From Talinum fruticosum (Eukaryota; Streptophyta; Magnoliopsida; Caryophyllales; Talinaceae), in the NCBI GenBank assembly GCA_021018815.1, contig JAITYX010000120.1, positions 1,054,001 through 1,118,000 on the forward strand: a stretch of 64,000 nt of DNA, given 5' to 3'. The first letter of the stretch is position 1. Each line of letters opens with the position of its first letter. A program made the position numbers and the translations under genes. Below are positions 44,721 to 56,415 of the stretch, piece by piece. The notes under the pieces are model-generated. The model was not told where the DNA came from. It made no database searches and saw nothing but the letters and a program-made list of their open reading frames with translations.

Positions 44721-45072
44721 ATGAAAGGCATTCCATACTTAGATAAAAACTTTGTTAGTGATATAAGTCTAATTTTGCAAACTTGCTCAGAAAATAACTT
44801 AAGATTTCATAGCCATCAAAGCAAGAAAAGAAATAAAACCGAGATAGACAACAATTATTAATGAAATGCATTTACTTCATTAAAGTCAAAGAAAAATATT
44901 TACAGAGGGTGAGAGAGACTACCCCTAAACAAGACAACAAATTTTTCTATCTATTCTCCCCCTTGCCTTTCAGCAAAAAAAAAAAAAAATGGAAAGAATA
45001 CAATGAGAAAGTACATATTTGATGTCTGGACAAAAGAGAAAAACATGAAAAACTGTAAATAAAAAAATAAAA
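44721..45072 (-). other. Copia-B 3' untranslated stretch
   Basis: Counterpart of 27878-28306. It contains an A homopolymer (about 44977-44989) and a second purine-rich word on the minus strand near 44955-44966. No gene. Confidence 0.55.
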
Positions 45073-46703
45073 CTAAGAAGGGGATGGATCAATAGGAGTT
45101 GAGGAGGAAGGACGAGTGGTGCGCCGGCGCTGATAAGATCTTGACGATGTGCTTAAGCGCGGCGGAGGAAGTACGAGGAATCTCGGCATCGGCTCGGTTA
45201 CGAGTGGCTGACCCGGAACTAGGTCGTCTAGAGGCTCGTCCTCTTGGAACTCAACGACCGGAGGGGTGTGCTCAGGCTGTCTTGCTGCTGACTCGTCTAT
45301 GGTCGGCAGGTTCTTCGACCCACTCGGACTGCTGTCCGAGCTGATCACTTCGGTTGCGCTCGAGAGCACCCGGACCCTCGATTCTTGCTCCTTGGCCTTC
45401 TTGCTCTCCTTGTCCTTCTTGCTTTCCTTTCTCGGAAGGATCCGCCTTAGCCGCGAGCTCCTCTCGCTTCTTCTCCTTCTACTTCTTCCTCTCCTCTCGT
45501 ATGAGGAGGACTTTGAGGGCTCGAGGATTCCTCGGAGGTGTCCGAGTTACCTGGATCCTGAGCTGCCTTGGATATTCTCTCCTAAAGGAGCTCGAGAAGG
45601 TCCCTTTGCTCTTTTACAGAGCCTTCATCTCAAGGAGCACGTCCTGCTCGCTCTCGAATTTGAGATTGGGCGGTTTTCGGTTGATGGTCATAGGTCGAAA
45701 GACGAGTCTTGAATGACCGGAGAAGGTCCTTGAGTTCCAAAGACACATAAGAGATTTTGTCCATGAAAGTGGTGGACAAAATGAAAGAAAGAGATTTAAA
45801 AGCACCTGAGGTGGAGGCACCACCAGGTGGAGCAAGAAGAGAAAGAGGCGCTTGAGTCTAAGTCCGAGGCGGAGAGGGTTGCCTCGGCTACGAGCCGTGG
45901 ATCCGGACACCAGGTTTGGTTTCCTGGTATCCGTACCCCGAAGTACCTTCTTGCCGACTACAATGGCAGCCTCGAAACGGCGTTCGAATTTGAGGGAAGA
46001 GGAACTTTGAAGCTGTTTGAAAATGAGAGTGAGAAGAGCACCGAAAAGAAGGGGGTGTTCTTCTTGTTACGAGTTTGAGCTAGCACAGCTGACCATTTGC
46101 TCAATGATAGAGGGAAGGAGGTCTACTTCGTAGCCCTCTAGGATATCAAAAAGAGCTTTAAGATGCTTGGAGTTGGGGTTCTCCTTGCTTGGAATCTTGT
46201 GAGAAGAAGGTTCTCATTAGCAAGAAACACGGAAGACGAGCTTCGACTTTAGTTGGGTCACATAAAAGTTTTTGCGTGACCCAGGGAACTATTTGGCGTA
46301 CTTTTCAAAGAAGTCGTCAGCGACCTCATTGAAAGGTATTGGATTGCTGTTCAAGAAAAGGGAAGATACTTTGAACAGGACGATGGAGAAGGGAAGTATT
46401 GATTCGAACAGTGATGTTACGAACTCCGGAGGTTAGAATACCCTCGGAGCTAGAAAGATGAGTGTAAAACTCGGAGACGAGTTTAGGATAGATGAACTCG
46501 CTAAAACAGAGAAAGTTGTGGGGACCCCAGTCGATTGTATGTGAGGCAACCACGAAAATTTTGTGGTTGGGAAAAATTTATCATCGAGTGCAAGGTCTTT
46601 GGGTGACAAGAGGTTTCGCATTTGAGGGGCCTTCTTGGCTTTTCGTGTGGGGTTTCTTGGTGGTAGAGCCAAGAAAATCAGGGTGAGAACCTCTTTTTGG
46701 CAT
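45073..46703 (-). pseudogene. Copia-B ORF3: extra gene between pol and 3' LTR
   Basis: Minus strand, ATG at 46703 (MPKRGSHPDFLGSTTKKPHT); stop at 45073 after ..STSSRSYQRRRT..DPSPS. The core FFPTTKFSWLPHIQSTGV, FSEFIYPKLVSEFYTHLSSS and GVRNIT matches Copia-A nearly residue for residue. The acidic part is diverged but the C-terminal 25 residues are again conserved (VLPPPRLSTSSRSYQRRRT). The protein is related in pattern to the plant transposon protein family PF20167. A likely TATA box (TATAAATAGCGCC on the minus strand, about 46952-46966) lies about 250 bp upstream. Several frameshifts. Confidence 0.75.
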
Positions 46704-47365
46704 TTTGATGGAGAAAGAGAGAGTAGATAAGCTTGAGAGAGAGGAGGAGGAAGGAGCTCGAAGAGAGTGAAAAAGAAAAATAAAAGAGTAGAAGAAGAAA
46801 GAGTTTAATAGCAACAGAGCTTACTTGAGGTGTTCTTTATGAAGCTTGAGATCACCGGGTGTCGCTTTAATCACAGAGAGCTTGTTCACGAAAAATTTGA
46901 TTTCGAGAGAGAGAGTAAGCGAAGAGTAAAGTAACGAAATGAAGGAGAATAGGCGCTATTTATAAGAAAATAATCGTCATTCGATATCCGTTACGACTCG
47001 GCTCTTTCAGCGGTCATCTCGGACCGGTGTGACTGTTTTCTTCTTCAACGGTTAGAATTCCAGCGGTTTGTCTCCCAACGGCTAGTTGCTCGATCATGAC
47101 GCAGAGAGAGAGAGAGAGAGAAAGAAAGATTTTGAAATTAAATTCCAAAATTCTCCACTTGTCTAGAGATGATTTTAGAAGTTTGATGTCCATTTTCCTC
47201 AAAGTTTGAGTCGACTCGGCTAAGTTTTTGAGTGACTCGAAGCTGGAAATAGATAATAACTATTGGCTCGGTATCACTGAATCAACTGAACTAATGGTTA
47301 TTAATGAATCGTAAGCACATATCACATAATCATGCAATGAAATTTTCACATAGAAAATACATAAT
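46704..47365 (-). other. Copia-B spacer between pol and ORF3
   Basis: Counterpart of 29916-30577, with a GA microsatellite at about 47104-47121 and a TATA-like box on the minus strand. No coding frame is conserved. Confidence 0.5.
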
Positions 47366-48080
47366 TATGCATTTAACATACCAAGCTCATTCCTAATAAA
47401 GGAAAACTTATCCTAACTAAGTGGCTTAGTAAAGATATCTGCTAATTGAAGATTGGTAGGAATGAATTCGAGTTCAATATCATCATTCTCAGAATGGTCT
47501 CTTAAGAAATGATACCGACCTCAATGTGTTTCGTCTTTGAGTCTTGAACTGGATTTTTGGTGATGCTGATTGCACTACGATTATCACACTTGATTGGAGC
47601 TGATTTGAAATAAAGTCCAAGATCTCTCAAGTGTTTCTTTATCCATAAAATTTGAGCACGACATGCTCCAGCTGCAATATACTCAGCCTCGGCGATTGAT
47701 AGAGCTACTTAGTTTGGTTCTTTGAGTGCCAAGATATTAGGGATTGACCTAGAAATTGGCAAGCTTCGAAGAACTCTTTCTATCAACTTTGTATCCAGCG
47801 TAATCAGCATCCGAGTATCTAGTGAGAGTCGGTTCCGAGTCTCCGGAGAACCATAGACCTAAATTCCGAGTCCCTGCAAGATATCCGAATATTCTCTTCA
47901 CCGCGAGTGAGATGTGATTCTTTTGGATTAGCTTGGAATCTTGCGCATGAGACAGACACTAAACATTATGTCCGGCCTACTTGAATTAAGATATAGTAAA
48001 GATCCAATCATACCTCGATAGAGCTTCCGATCTATTGCTTTACCTTTTCAGTCCGACTCCGGTTTTATGTTATTGCTCAT
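47366..48080 (-). pseudogene. Copia-B RNase H domain
   Basis: Ends in the same ..LGMLNA tail (TAA at 47366-47368). RYSDADYAGYKV near 47795-47830 keeps the catalytic Asp that Copia-A has lost. ALSIAEAEYI near 47690-47715 has Ile for the usual Thr. A frame break occurs at the STSG codon (about 47762-47775), at the same codon as in Copia-A. Confidence 0.85.
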
Positions 48081-49270
48081 AGGTGTTGCTACGTGCTTCG
48101 TATCTTGATGTTTATACTTTTCAGCAGCTCCTTAGTGTACTTTGATTGATGGACATAGATTCCATCTTTGTCTTGCTTGATTTGTAGACCAGGGAAGAAA
48201 TTGAGTTCTCCTATCATACTCATTTGAAATTCTGTCTCATTAACTCAGAAAAATCTCGACACAAAATTTCATTAGTAGCTCCAAAAATTATGTCATCAAC
48301 ATATATCCGAGCGATAAGGAAGTCTTTCCCCTTGGTTTTTATAAAGAGAGTCTTGTCGATCCGATCTCTTCTAAAATCATTTTGAACCAAGAAATTGCTT
48401 AGTCTTTCATACCAAGCTTTGGGAGCTTGTTTAAGAATAGCGCTGGCAAAAATCCGTCCGACCCGATAGTCCGAATTTGTCCGACCCGAAAAACCGGGTC
48501 CAATCGCAAATTTTTGTCCGAATTTTAAATTCGCACAATCGGTCATGTCCGAATTAAAATTCGGGTCGGGTTTGGGTTTGGCAATTCGGGTTTGGGTTGT
48601 CCGAATTTTATGACTTTTTCGGGTTCGGTCAAAATCGGACAATCGGACAACCGGGTTTGGAGATTCGGTCATTTGGATTTAGGTATAATTTAGTCCAAAA
48701 TCTACAAAATTTTCAATAAAATATTTGGACATTCGGGTTCGGACATCAAAAATTCGGGTTCGGGTTCGGTCATCTACATAATTTCAGTTCAATGTTCAAA
48801 AGTTCATATCAAAAATTCGAACATTCGGACATTCGAGTTCGGAAATCGGACATTCGGGTTCGGGTTCGGGTCTAGTCACTCGCGTCCGAATCCGCAATTC
48901 GGATAGGGTCCGGGTATGGTGTTTTTGTCCGAATGTTCGAATTGTCCGAACGCGAATTGACCCGAACCCGATTTTTACCAGCGCTATTTAAGACCATAAA
49001 GAGCTTTTCGCAGTTTGAAAACATGATTTGGAAATTATGAGTTTTTAAACCCAGGGGCTATTCAACATAGACTTCCTCTTCGATAAAACCATTAAGAAAT
49101 GCGCACTTAACATCCATTTGATATAACTTGATATTCATGCTAGATGCAAATGCCAACAGGATTCTAATGGCTTCAATTCGCAACAGATTGCAAAGGTTTC
49201 CCCACAATCAATCCCTTTCTCTTGATTATAACCTTGAGCCACAAGTCTAGCCTTTTTTCGACTACCAACC
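48081..49270 (-). pseudogene. Copia-B reverse transcriptase, split by a MITE
   Basis: [16 protein letters not shown] is near 49200-49245. After the MITE gap come LKQAPKAWYERLSNFLVQND and ARIYVDDIIFGATNE (YVDD at 48292-48303), then FFPGLQIKQDKDGIYVHQ. The MITE lies between LYGL and KQAPKAW, in the palm domain, so the protein cannot be made. Several single-base frame changes are also present. Confidence 0.88.
48438..48986. mobile_element. hAT-type MITE in Copia-B RT, rich in TTCGGG
   Basis: Terminal inverted repeats: left TAGCGCTGGCAAAAATC, right (minus strand) TAGCGCTGGTAAAAATCG. The 8-bp TSD is TTTAAGAA (48430-48437) / TTTAAGAC (48987-48994), one mismatch; Copia-A shows the empty site TGTTTAAGACCATAAAG near 31650. 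An 8-bp TSD and T/CAG..TGG tips point to hAT. The 549-bp interior is packed with TTCGGGTTCGG and TCCGAAT words in both orientations, and it has no transposase. Confidence 0.92.
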
Positions 49271-49900
49271 CACCTTCATCCAGTTTGTTCTTGAAAACCC
49301 ATTTGGTTTCTATGACTGGGTGGTCGAAGGTCATTTGGTTAGAGTCCGGACTTGGTTTCTTTCAAATTGATTGAGTTCCTCTTACATGGCCTCTACCCAT
49401 TTAGGTTCAGTTAGGGCCTCTAGTGCATTTTTAGGTTTAGTTAATGAAATGAATGCGGTGAATGCACATAAATTCTGAAGAGAGGAACGAGTTCTTACCC
49501 CACTGTTGATATCGGATAATATGTTTTCTAGTGGATGACTAGAAGCATACTTGAACGCTCTACCTGTTCTCCGATTCACCGGATCTGTAGGCTGAATTGG
49601 TTGATCTTCGAAATCTGTTACGAGTGAGCTTGTTCAACATTCCGAGCGTGTTCTTGAGTTGTCTCATTCCGAGTTACTTCGTTCGAGTGTCTTCATTGTG
49701 AGTGTCATGGATTTGATTCTTGATGGACTCATTTTCATCACGATCATCATCTCTGCTGAGCTTTAGGTTTGAGAATGATGATTCACTTGGATTTTCCTAT
49801 TCAATCTCATCAAACACAACGTGGATGCCTTCTTCCACTTTGTTAGTTTTCTTATTGAAAACGTGATACGCCTTACTATGAGATGAATAACCCGAGAAAA
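49271..49900 (-). pseudogene. Copia-B integrase-RT linker
   Basis: Contains AFKYASSHPLENILSDINSG and ALEALTEPKWVEAM (about 49390-49560), which match the copia segment before RT, and the VVFDE hinge near 49810. Frames are broken. Confidence 0.7.
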
Positions 49901-50750
49901 ATACCTTCATCTAACCGAGCATCAAACTTGGTCAGGTGATCCTTACCATTGTTGTGAATAAAACACTTACATCCAAAGGGTTTGAAGTATGAGATATTGG
50001 GTTTCTTCCCTTTGTAGAGCTCGTATGGTGTTTTCTTCAGGATGGGTCCGATGAAGCATCTGTTCAAGGTGTAGTTTGCGGTGTTTATCGCCTCAGCCTA
50101 GAAATAGTAGGGTAGATTATGTTCAATCATCATTGTCCTAGCTATTTCTTCAAGAGTTCTGTTCTTTCTCTCCACTACTCCATTTTGTTCAGGAGTTCTT
50201 GGTGCTGAGAAGTTGTGGGAGATACCGTTCTTGTCATAAAACTCTGCAAATTTTGAGTAGTCGAATTCCCTTCCATGGTTAGTTCGAATTCTCTGGATCC
50301 GAGTCCGAGACTCAACTTGGATTTTCCTGCAGAGCTTGCTGAACTCTTTGAATGCTTCATTTTTGTGCTTAAGAAAACACAACCAGGTAAATCGTGAGTA
50401 ATCATCAACAATAACCAAGTACATAAGATTTACCTCCAAGACTCTTAACAGGGATTTCACCACATAAGTCCATATGTAGCATTTCAACCACCTTGGATGT
50501 GGAAACTGTCTTCAGAGATTTGAAAGATGATCTAACTTGTTTCCCTTTTGTGCATGCTTCAGAAATTTTATCTTTCTTAAAAGCACAATTAGGCAATCCT
50601 CCGACTAAACCATGAGATGCCAATTTCATAATAGTATGCATGCTAACATGACCTAATCTACGATGCCATGTCCATGAGTCATCAAGAAGTGATGCTTTTA
50701 AACAAGATAAATTCTGACTCGGGTCGAGAAGAGGAATAATGTAAGTGTTA
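49901..50750 (-). pseudogene. Copia-B integrase
   Basis: SEACTKGKQVRSSFKSLKT (zinc-binding remnant; first Cys is Ser) near 50510-50570, LHMDLCGEIPVKSLGGKSY near 50430-50490, IVDDYSRFTWLCFLKHKNEA, RTNHGREFDYSKFAEFYDKN with Asn at 50278-50280 instead of catalytic Asp, EQNGVVERKNRTLEEIARTM near 50130-50190, then NRCFIGPILKKTPYELYKGK and FKPFGCKCFIHNNGKDHLTK. Long open stretches remain, but the Asp-to-Asn change is shared with Copia-A. Confidence 0.9.
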
Positions 50751-51110
50751 CCTAATCTCTTACCGAGAGCTTGATCTTTTTGTTAGCATCATCCGAGATA
50801 TAACAGTTGGTCCGAGTGAATCTTACCTCTTGACCTTTATCACACAGTTTAGAAATGCTAAGCGGGTTGTACTTTAACCCTTTCACAAGGTATACTGGGC
50901 TGACCAAATTGCCTCCTTTTCCAATCTTGCCTATCCCAATTATCTTGCCTTTGTTGTCATCTCCAAACGTGACTTTTCCTCCTTTGTACTCTTCTAACTC
51001 GGAAAAGAGTCTTGAGTCTCCCGACATGTGGCGTGAGCATCCACCGTCTAGATACCAATGTCCTTTTGATCTTTTATGAGTGGCCTGCAAAACAAAGACA
51101 AACTAACCCT
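50751..51110 (-). pseudogene. Copia-B protease and gag-pre-integrase
   Basis: HWYLDGGCSRHMSGDSRLFS (about 51010-51060): the active-site triad is Asp-Gly-Gly (51040-51048) where Asp-Ser-Gly is expected. It is followed by ELEEYKGGKVTFGDDNKGKI, LVSPVYLVKGLKYNPLSISK and EVRFTRTNCYISDDANKKIK in one open frame of 112 residues, longer than in Copia-A. Confidence 0.87.
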
Positions 51111-54100
51111 TCTCACTTCCTCGAATGAACCCAAGTAACACCCTTTACTTGTTGTCCTTTCTCGAGGAAGAAGGTTTTTCGGAACCCAGATTTCAATGAC
51201 TTTAGGTTTGGTCCGATTCTGAATCTTCCATTTAGAGAACTGAGTCCGTGTCTCTTTCTTTTGAAAAATTTTTCTCTTATAAACCGGTGGAGATGATTTT
51301 CTCCTGTAAGCTAGTCCGGGCTCGGTCCTCCTTTTATTTTTTGAATAGGACCGTGCTCGACCTTCTTGAACTTTACAGCTTTGGAATCCTTCTTGAAAAG
51401 CTCTAAGTAGGAATTGGATTCCTCTTCTTTATTAAATCCAAGACCTTCTTTTTGAAGGAGACATATTGAGATCCCAAGAGCGTATCAAGGTTTTTCGACC
51501 TTGAGTAAACTTTAAAATAAGATCTTGAGACTCATTGAGCTTTTGCTTTAGTTGCTCATTTTCTTTTCGAGTAACTCGGACTCGGTCTCATTGGATTGAG
51601 CACTAGTCTTGAGTTCTCTGAGTGTAAGTCTTAGTTTTTCCAACTCATTTTTTAAAGAGAAGCTCTCGAAGAAATTGACTCAAGTTGTTCTTTAAAATGA
51701 GAAGAGTCGAATTGGACTTCTCCTCCAAAGTGAAAATATACTTGGCTAAATCAACTTTGGAAAATTTGAGAAAGTATTCAATTACCTCTTGAGGATTTGC
51801 TTCCTCATTGTCCGATTGATCCGTATCGACTCTGTTTCCACTTCTAAGTCGGAAAGTGCCATTAGACACTTTGAGTCATCTAAGTCCTCGTCATCTTCCG
51901 ATGAGTCCTCGTCACTCCATGTGGCCATCATAGCCTTTTTCTTTCTTCTCGTCCCGAAGGTTTGCTCTGGGAGAGTCCGATTCACCCTAGAGGGGGAGGG
52001 GGTGAATAGGGTGAAAGAAAATTCTTCGTGAAAATACACACTTTTACACGTAAAAGAGGCAAAGACAGATTCCGAGTCTAACAACGAGGTCGGAAAAGAT
52101 TGGACTCGAAAGCGATGAACCGGAAGAAGCAAGAGCAATGAAAGCTCGTCCGAGTCTAGAATGAACTCGGAAAATGAACACGGAGATTTTACGTGGAAAC
52201 CCTCCCGGGGCAAAAACCACGGCCCGTGTCAATCCAGACACGAAGTCAAATCCACTATTTTGAGTCCACAAAATACCGTGAACTTGACGAACCGGAGTTG
52301 CTCCCTTAGACAACTCTATACAAGTTTTCCTAGACTCGAAGTTCCCTTATCTGATCTAGTACTTCCTAGCTGAGATAACCCTTACAGCTAGGTACAACTA
52401 AGCCGAGTTAACCTTTACAGACTTAGTCAAGGGACCTTACAAAGAATGTAAGAAGAGTTTGTAACTAAGTACAAGACCTTACAACTCGAAAGTAATGAAT
52501 TACAGAGTGGGAGTTGTAAGTTGAAGATTGAGAGTAAGTACAATAACTTTGATCAAGTAAGTGTATAGACAATATATTCGGCAACCTTCAAGTCTTGTGA
52601 AGTGGCTTCTATTTATAGATAACCAAGCGAGTAGCCGTTATCTTCATCTGCTGACCGAGAGTCTTCGTGATCGTTGGGAGAGGCTTTACGAGTCACTTAG
52701 AAAGTATCCGTTGAAATATGAACGTTGGACAACGGTTTAACTCTCTCGGAAGTCCCAAAACCATCGGTTGTGTCTTGAAAAATAGAGGTGGAAACCACCG
52801 TTAGGCTTAGTGTTTCAGTTTTCCGGATATGGAAGCGACGACTTCCGACACAATCTTCCGGGACTAAAGCGAGGAAGTTGAAAAGCCATATCTCGCTGGT
52901 GATTTGGCATTCGAGCCGGCTACTTTTGTAGTTTGAAAAGATATCCTCGATTGGATAACCTACAAAAGTAAAACAACTTTGGTTCTCAAAGTATAAATTA
53001 CTTTGGTCCAAGGTTAGACACATATAATAGAATAGTTATGGAAAATACGCAATTGATTATCCGAGTCGGAAAAGAAATGGAATTTTTGAGTCTAATATCC
53101 ATTATACTCGGAATTCCATATGACTTAGTCTTAAGCAAAGGATCAAGTTCTATAACGAATATCGAGTGGGAAAAACTTGATATAGACTAAGCATGAGAAG
53201 AACTACGAATACCGACTATGCAAACAATAGAATAGATAACCATAAGTCGATTCCGAGTGAGAGTGGACTCGTAATAAAGATCCAGTTTTACGAGTCGCTA
53301 ACCGAAAAGCGATAAAAGAGATAAGTGAGGGCCGAAACACTTAGAGAAAATACTATTTTACTCAAGTAAGTTTCTAAGTCACAGAGAATGCCTTGGAATC
53401 AAAACTCTACATGAATAACATCGGTATACCCGATTCCTTTTGCATGACTCGGAAAGATATTAAGTAGTGTCCGAGTCTTCATGTCCCTTTTCTCTTGGGA
53501 CGAGTCCTTGACTATGTGTTCCATGCTCGTCACATTCAAAACAACCAGAATTCTTAGTCAAAGATAACTTTGAAGGGGAAGAGTATTTACCTTTTCTATC
53601 CTTCTTGTCTTTCCTATAGAATTCTTCTTTTGGCTTCTTATCCCATCTTTTCTGCTTCATCATTCTCTTGAAGCCTCTAGCAATAAGTGCCATGGGATCC
53701 TCTTCCGAGTCAGAAGAACTCATATCTCCTTCTCTAGTTTCGAGGCTTTCAGCGCAATTTTCTTTTTGGTGCTGACCTCTCGCATCCTCCTCTTCCAGGT
53801 GGATCTCATGGGTGAGAAGCTTCCTAATGAGTTCGTCCGGCTTTAGTAGAGACAAGTTCCGAGCCTCTTCGATAGCTGTTACTTTGGGACCCCATCTTTT
53901 CTTGGGTAGGCTTCTCGAGTATCTTTTTGCACATTTCCTTGTGGGAAATCTTTTTACCCAGAGATTTGAGATTGTTGGTAATCTCAGTAAAGTGAATGAA
54001 CATCTCGAGTGATGTTTTCTTCCGGCTCCATCTTGAACAGCTCATACTTATGAAGATATTGGCTTATCTTCGCTTGTCCGGCCTCGACTTGTGCCTTTAC

Positions 54101-54449
54101 AAGTGTTGACCGGTGTGTCCCATACTTCTTTGGCTATATCACGAGCAGACACTCGGTTGTATTCTTCTAAGCCGATGGCCCACATCAGAATGTTCATTGC
54201 CTTGAAGTTCTTTCGAACTTCTCTGCTTCATCGCCAGTGAACTCGGCCTTTGTCTTGGTTACGAGTCTTGTTTCTTCCGTCTTCATGGGAATGTAGTTGC
54301 CTACTTGTATAATGTTCTAGACATCCTTATCGTGATCCAGCAGGAAACATTCCATGAGTTTCTTCTAGTGCACGAAGTTAGATCCTTTAAACATTGGTGG
54401 TCTATTGGAAGATCTTCCTTCATCGAACTCTCCGTTATTCTCGAGCCAT
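51111..54449 (-). pseudogene. Copia-B gag, split by solo LTR C
   Basis: Best start ATG at 54449 (MARENNGEFDEGRSSNRPPM). The N-terminal part lies at 53488-54449: KSLGKKISHKEMCKKILEK and LLKPDELIRKLLTHEIHL. A knuckle-like GCFECDEHGTH, out of frame, lies near 53520-53550. The C-terminal part lies at 51111-51950: EEANPQEVIEYFLKFSKVDL and AKYIFTLEEKSN. The solo LTR enters just after the zinc knuckle. Corresponds to Copia-A 33801-35576. Confidence 0.85.
51956..53482 (-). mobile_element. copia solo LTR C, inside Copia-B gag
   Basis: 1527 bp, plus-strand start GAAGGTTTGCTCTGG and end CGAGTCTTCAT. TSD GTCCC at 51951-51955 and 53483-53487. It shares the CCGTGTCAATCCAGACACG word with solo LTR 1 and differs from the host element LTRs (CCGTGCTAATCCAAGCACG), so it is a separate later insertion of a related subfamily. 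Confidence 0.93.
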
Positions 54450-54489
54450 TTGATCTTTAAACCTTTGGATAGTGAGATCCTTTTGAAAG

Positions 54490-54508
54490 CCTAGGCTCTT
54501 ATACCTAT
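54490..54508 (-). promoter_or_regulatory. Copia-B primer-binding site
   Basis: Minus strand AATAGGTATAAGAGCCTAGG, next to the LTR. It corresponds to TGGTATCAGAGCC with substitutions, but keeps the spacing that Copia-A has lost. Confidence 0.75.
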
Positions 54509-56110
54509 TGAAGGTTTACTCTTGGAGAGGCTAAGTCACCCTAGCGCGGGGTGAATAGGGTGATGATGAAATTTGCTTGAAATTTAAAATAGATATGAAT
54601 CCGAGGTGAGCGAGAGTCAAAGCTGAACTCGGAAAAGCATTAACTCGTAGTTCAATGAAGAGCGAAGAAACAGATTAAATAGAAATTTGAAACTGTCCGA
54701 GTCTAGAATGCACTCGGAAAAGTAATAACTCAGAAAGTACGTGGAAACCCTCCCGGGGCAAAAACCACGGACTGTGCTAATCCAAGCACGAAGTCAAATC
54801 CACTATTTTGAGTCCACAAAATTCGATAGATCGACTCAACCCGAGTTGCTCGCTTAGACAACTCCTTACAAGTTTTTCCTAGACTCGAAATTACCTTATC
54901 TCGATTTAGTACTTCCTAACTAAGATCACCGTTATAGTTAGGGACAACCGAGGTGAGTTAACCCTTACAGCCCAGTCAAGGACCTTACTTAGAAAGTAAG
55001 AAAGAGAATGTTTATAGCTGAGTACAAGACCTTACAACTCGGAGAAATATTAAATACGAATTGGAGTTGTAAGTTGAAGATTGAGAATGAATACAATGAC
55101 TTTTGCTCAAGTATGTGTATTAATAATTAGTTCCGCAACCTCCTTGTCTTGAAGGATGGCTTGTATTTATAAATGACCAAGCAGCTTAGCCGTTGTGTCC
55201 ATCTTTTGACTAGAAGTTCCTTGTGACCGTTGTAATGGATTTTCCGAGTCACTTAGAAAATATCCGTTGAGATATGAACGTTAGGCAACGGCTTTTGACT
55301 CCTTTGGAAGTCCCAAAACCACTTGGTGGTGTCTTGAAAAATAAGGTGGAAACCATCGTTGAGCTTAGTGTTGCAGATTTCCGGTTTGGAAACGGACAAC
55401 CCCGACACGATTGTCCGGGGCTAGGTCGGAGGTGGAAAAAGCCTTGTCTCGTTGGTGATTAGACGTTTTGAAGCCGGTTACTTTTGCAATTCAAAAATAG
55501 GATAGCTTCGTTTGAATAACCTACAAAAGTAAATCAATTTGGTTCTCAAAGTATAAAATACTTTGGTCCAAGATTAGACACGAGATAATAACATAATTAA
55601 GATAATTAAGTGATTAATTATCCGATTCGAAAAAGGAATAGAATTTTCCGAGTCTAATGTCTATGATACTCAAATTCCATCTTAGTTAGTCTAGATGATA
55701 ATCAAGTCATAAGGAGAAGATCGGAGTAAACAAACTTGATCTAGACTAAACAAAGTTCAAACAAAATATGCTCGACTTGGAATAGTAAATTAATAATGTA
55801 ATTCCTAGAACATGAAGTCGAACCGAGTTTATACGCGTTAAATAAAGTGTTTTAACATGCAATATATCCGAGTGTTGAGTGACTCGGAACCGAGTGTGAA
55901 GTGGCAAGTAGAAGTATGCTTTCCGAGTCCGTCGAGTCAATCGTAAACATATATAATAGTTTCTATAACACTCGGATAAAATGCTATATCACTCGGAAAA
56001 GTTTCTAAGGCATATGGAATGACTTGAGATCAAAATCCTATAAGAGATGAAGTCTTATACTTGATTCCTTGATGGAACTCGAAACGTGTAAGTATAAAGT
56101 CCGAGTCTTC
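54509..56110 (-). repeat. Copia-B 5' LTR
   Basis: 1602 bp, plus-strand TGAAGGTTTACTC ... CCGAGTCTTC, followed by TSD GAGTC. It is very similar to the 3' LTR at 43090-44706. Confidence 0.92.
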
Positions 56111-56415
56111 GAGTCTATTTGAGTCCGGAGAAGCTGCAAACTTCACTCGGAAGAGGAAAAGTCAGATTGAGAAGATGTGTCTCAAGTAGGTTAGAATATT
56201 TTGCAGTTTATATTTTCTATTAGTCATTTGACTAATTAATGTAGTTAGTGTTAATTAATTATAATTAGTCTTAATCTTTCCTTAGCACTTAGGAAAGGAG
56301 TTTGGAGGGAAAACGCTTTTATAAAAGGATTCATTTCAGTTTGTAAAGACAACTGTTGTTGTTGCTGAATATTGAATGAGTTTTTAGAAATTTTGTGGAT
56401 GTAGACTTCTACCCC

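Larger units (their letters stand above)
43090..56110 (-). mobile_element. Copia-B: second SIRE-like copia element, with two nested insertions
   Basis: Minus orientation, 13.0 kb. TSD GAGTC at 43085-43089 and 56111-56115; E1 near 13035 carries the empty site. Same order as Copia-A: 5' LTR, primer site, gag, protease, integrase, RT, RNase H, ORF3, polypurine tract, 3' LTR. A solo copia LTR interrupts gag (51956-53482) and a hAT-type MITE interrupts RT (48438-48986). Its LTRs form a subfamily distinct from Copia-A (CTTGGAGAGGCTAAGTC near the tip). Confidence 0.93.

Noticed and set aside
48220..48672. 150-residue open frame with RT motifs and an unusual N-terminus
   Set aside because: A chimera: the first part is the hAT MITE and the second is Copia-B RT.
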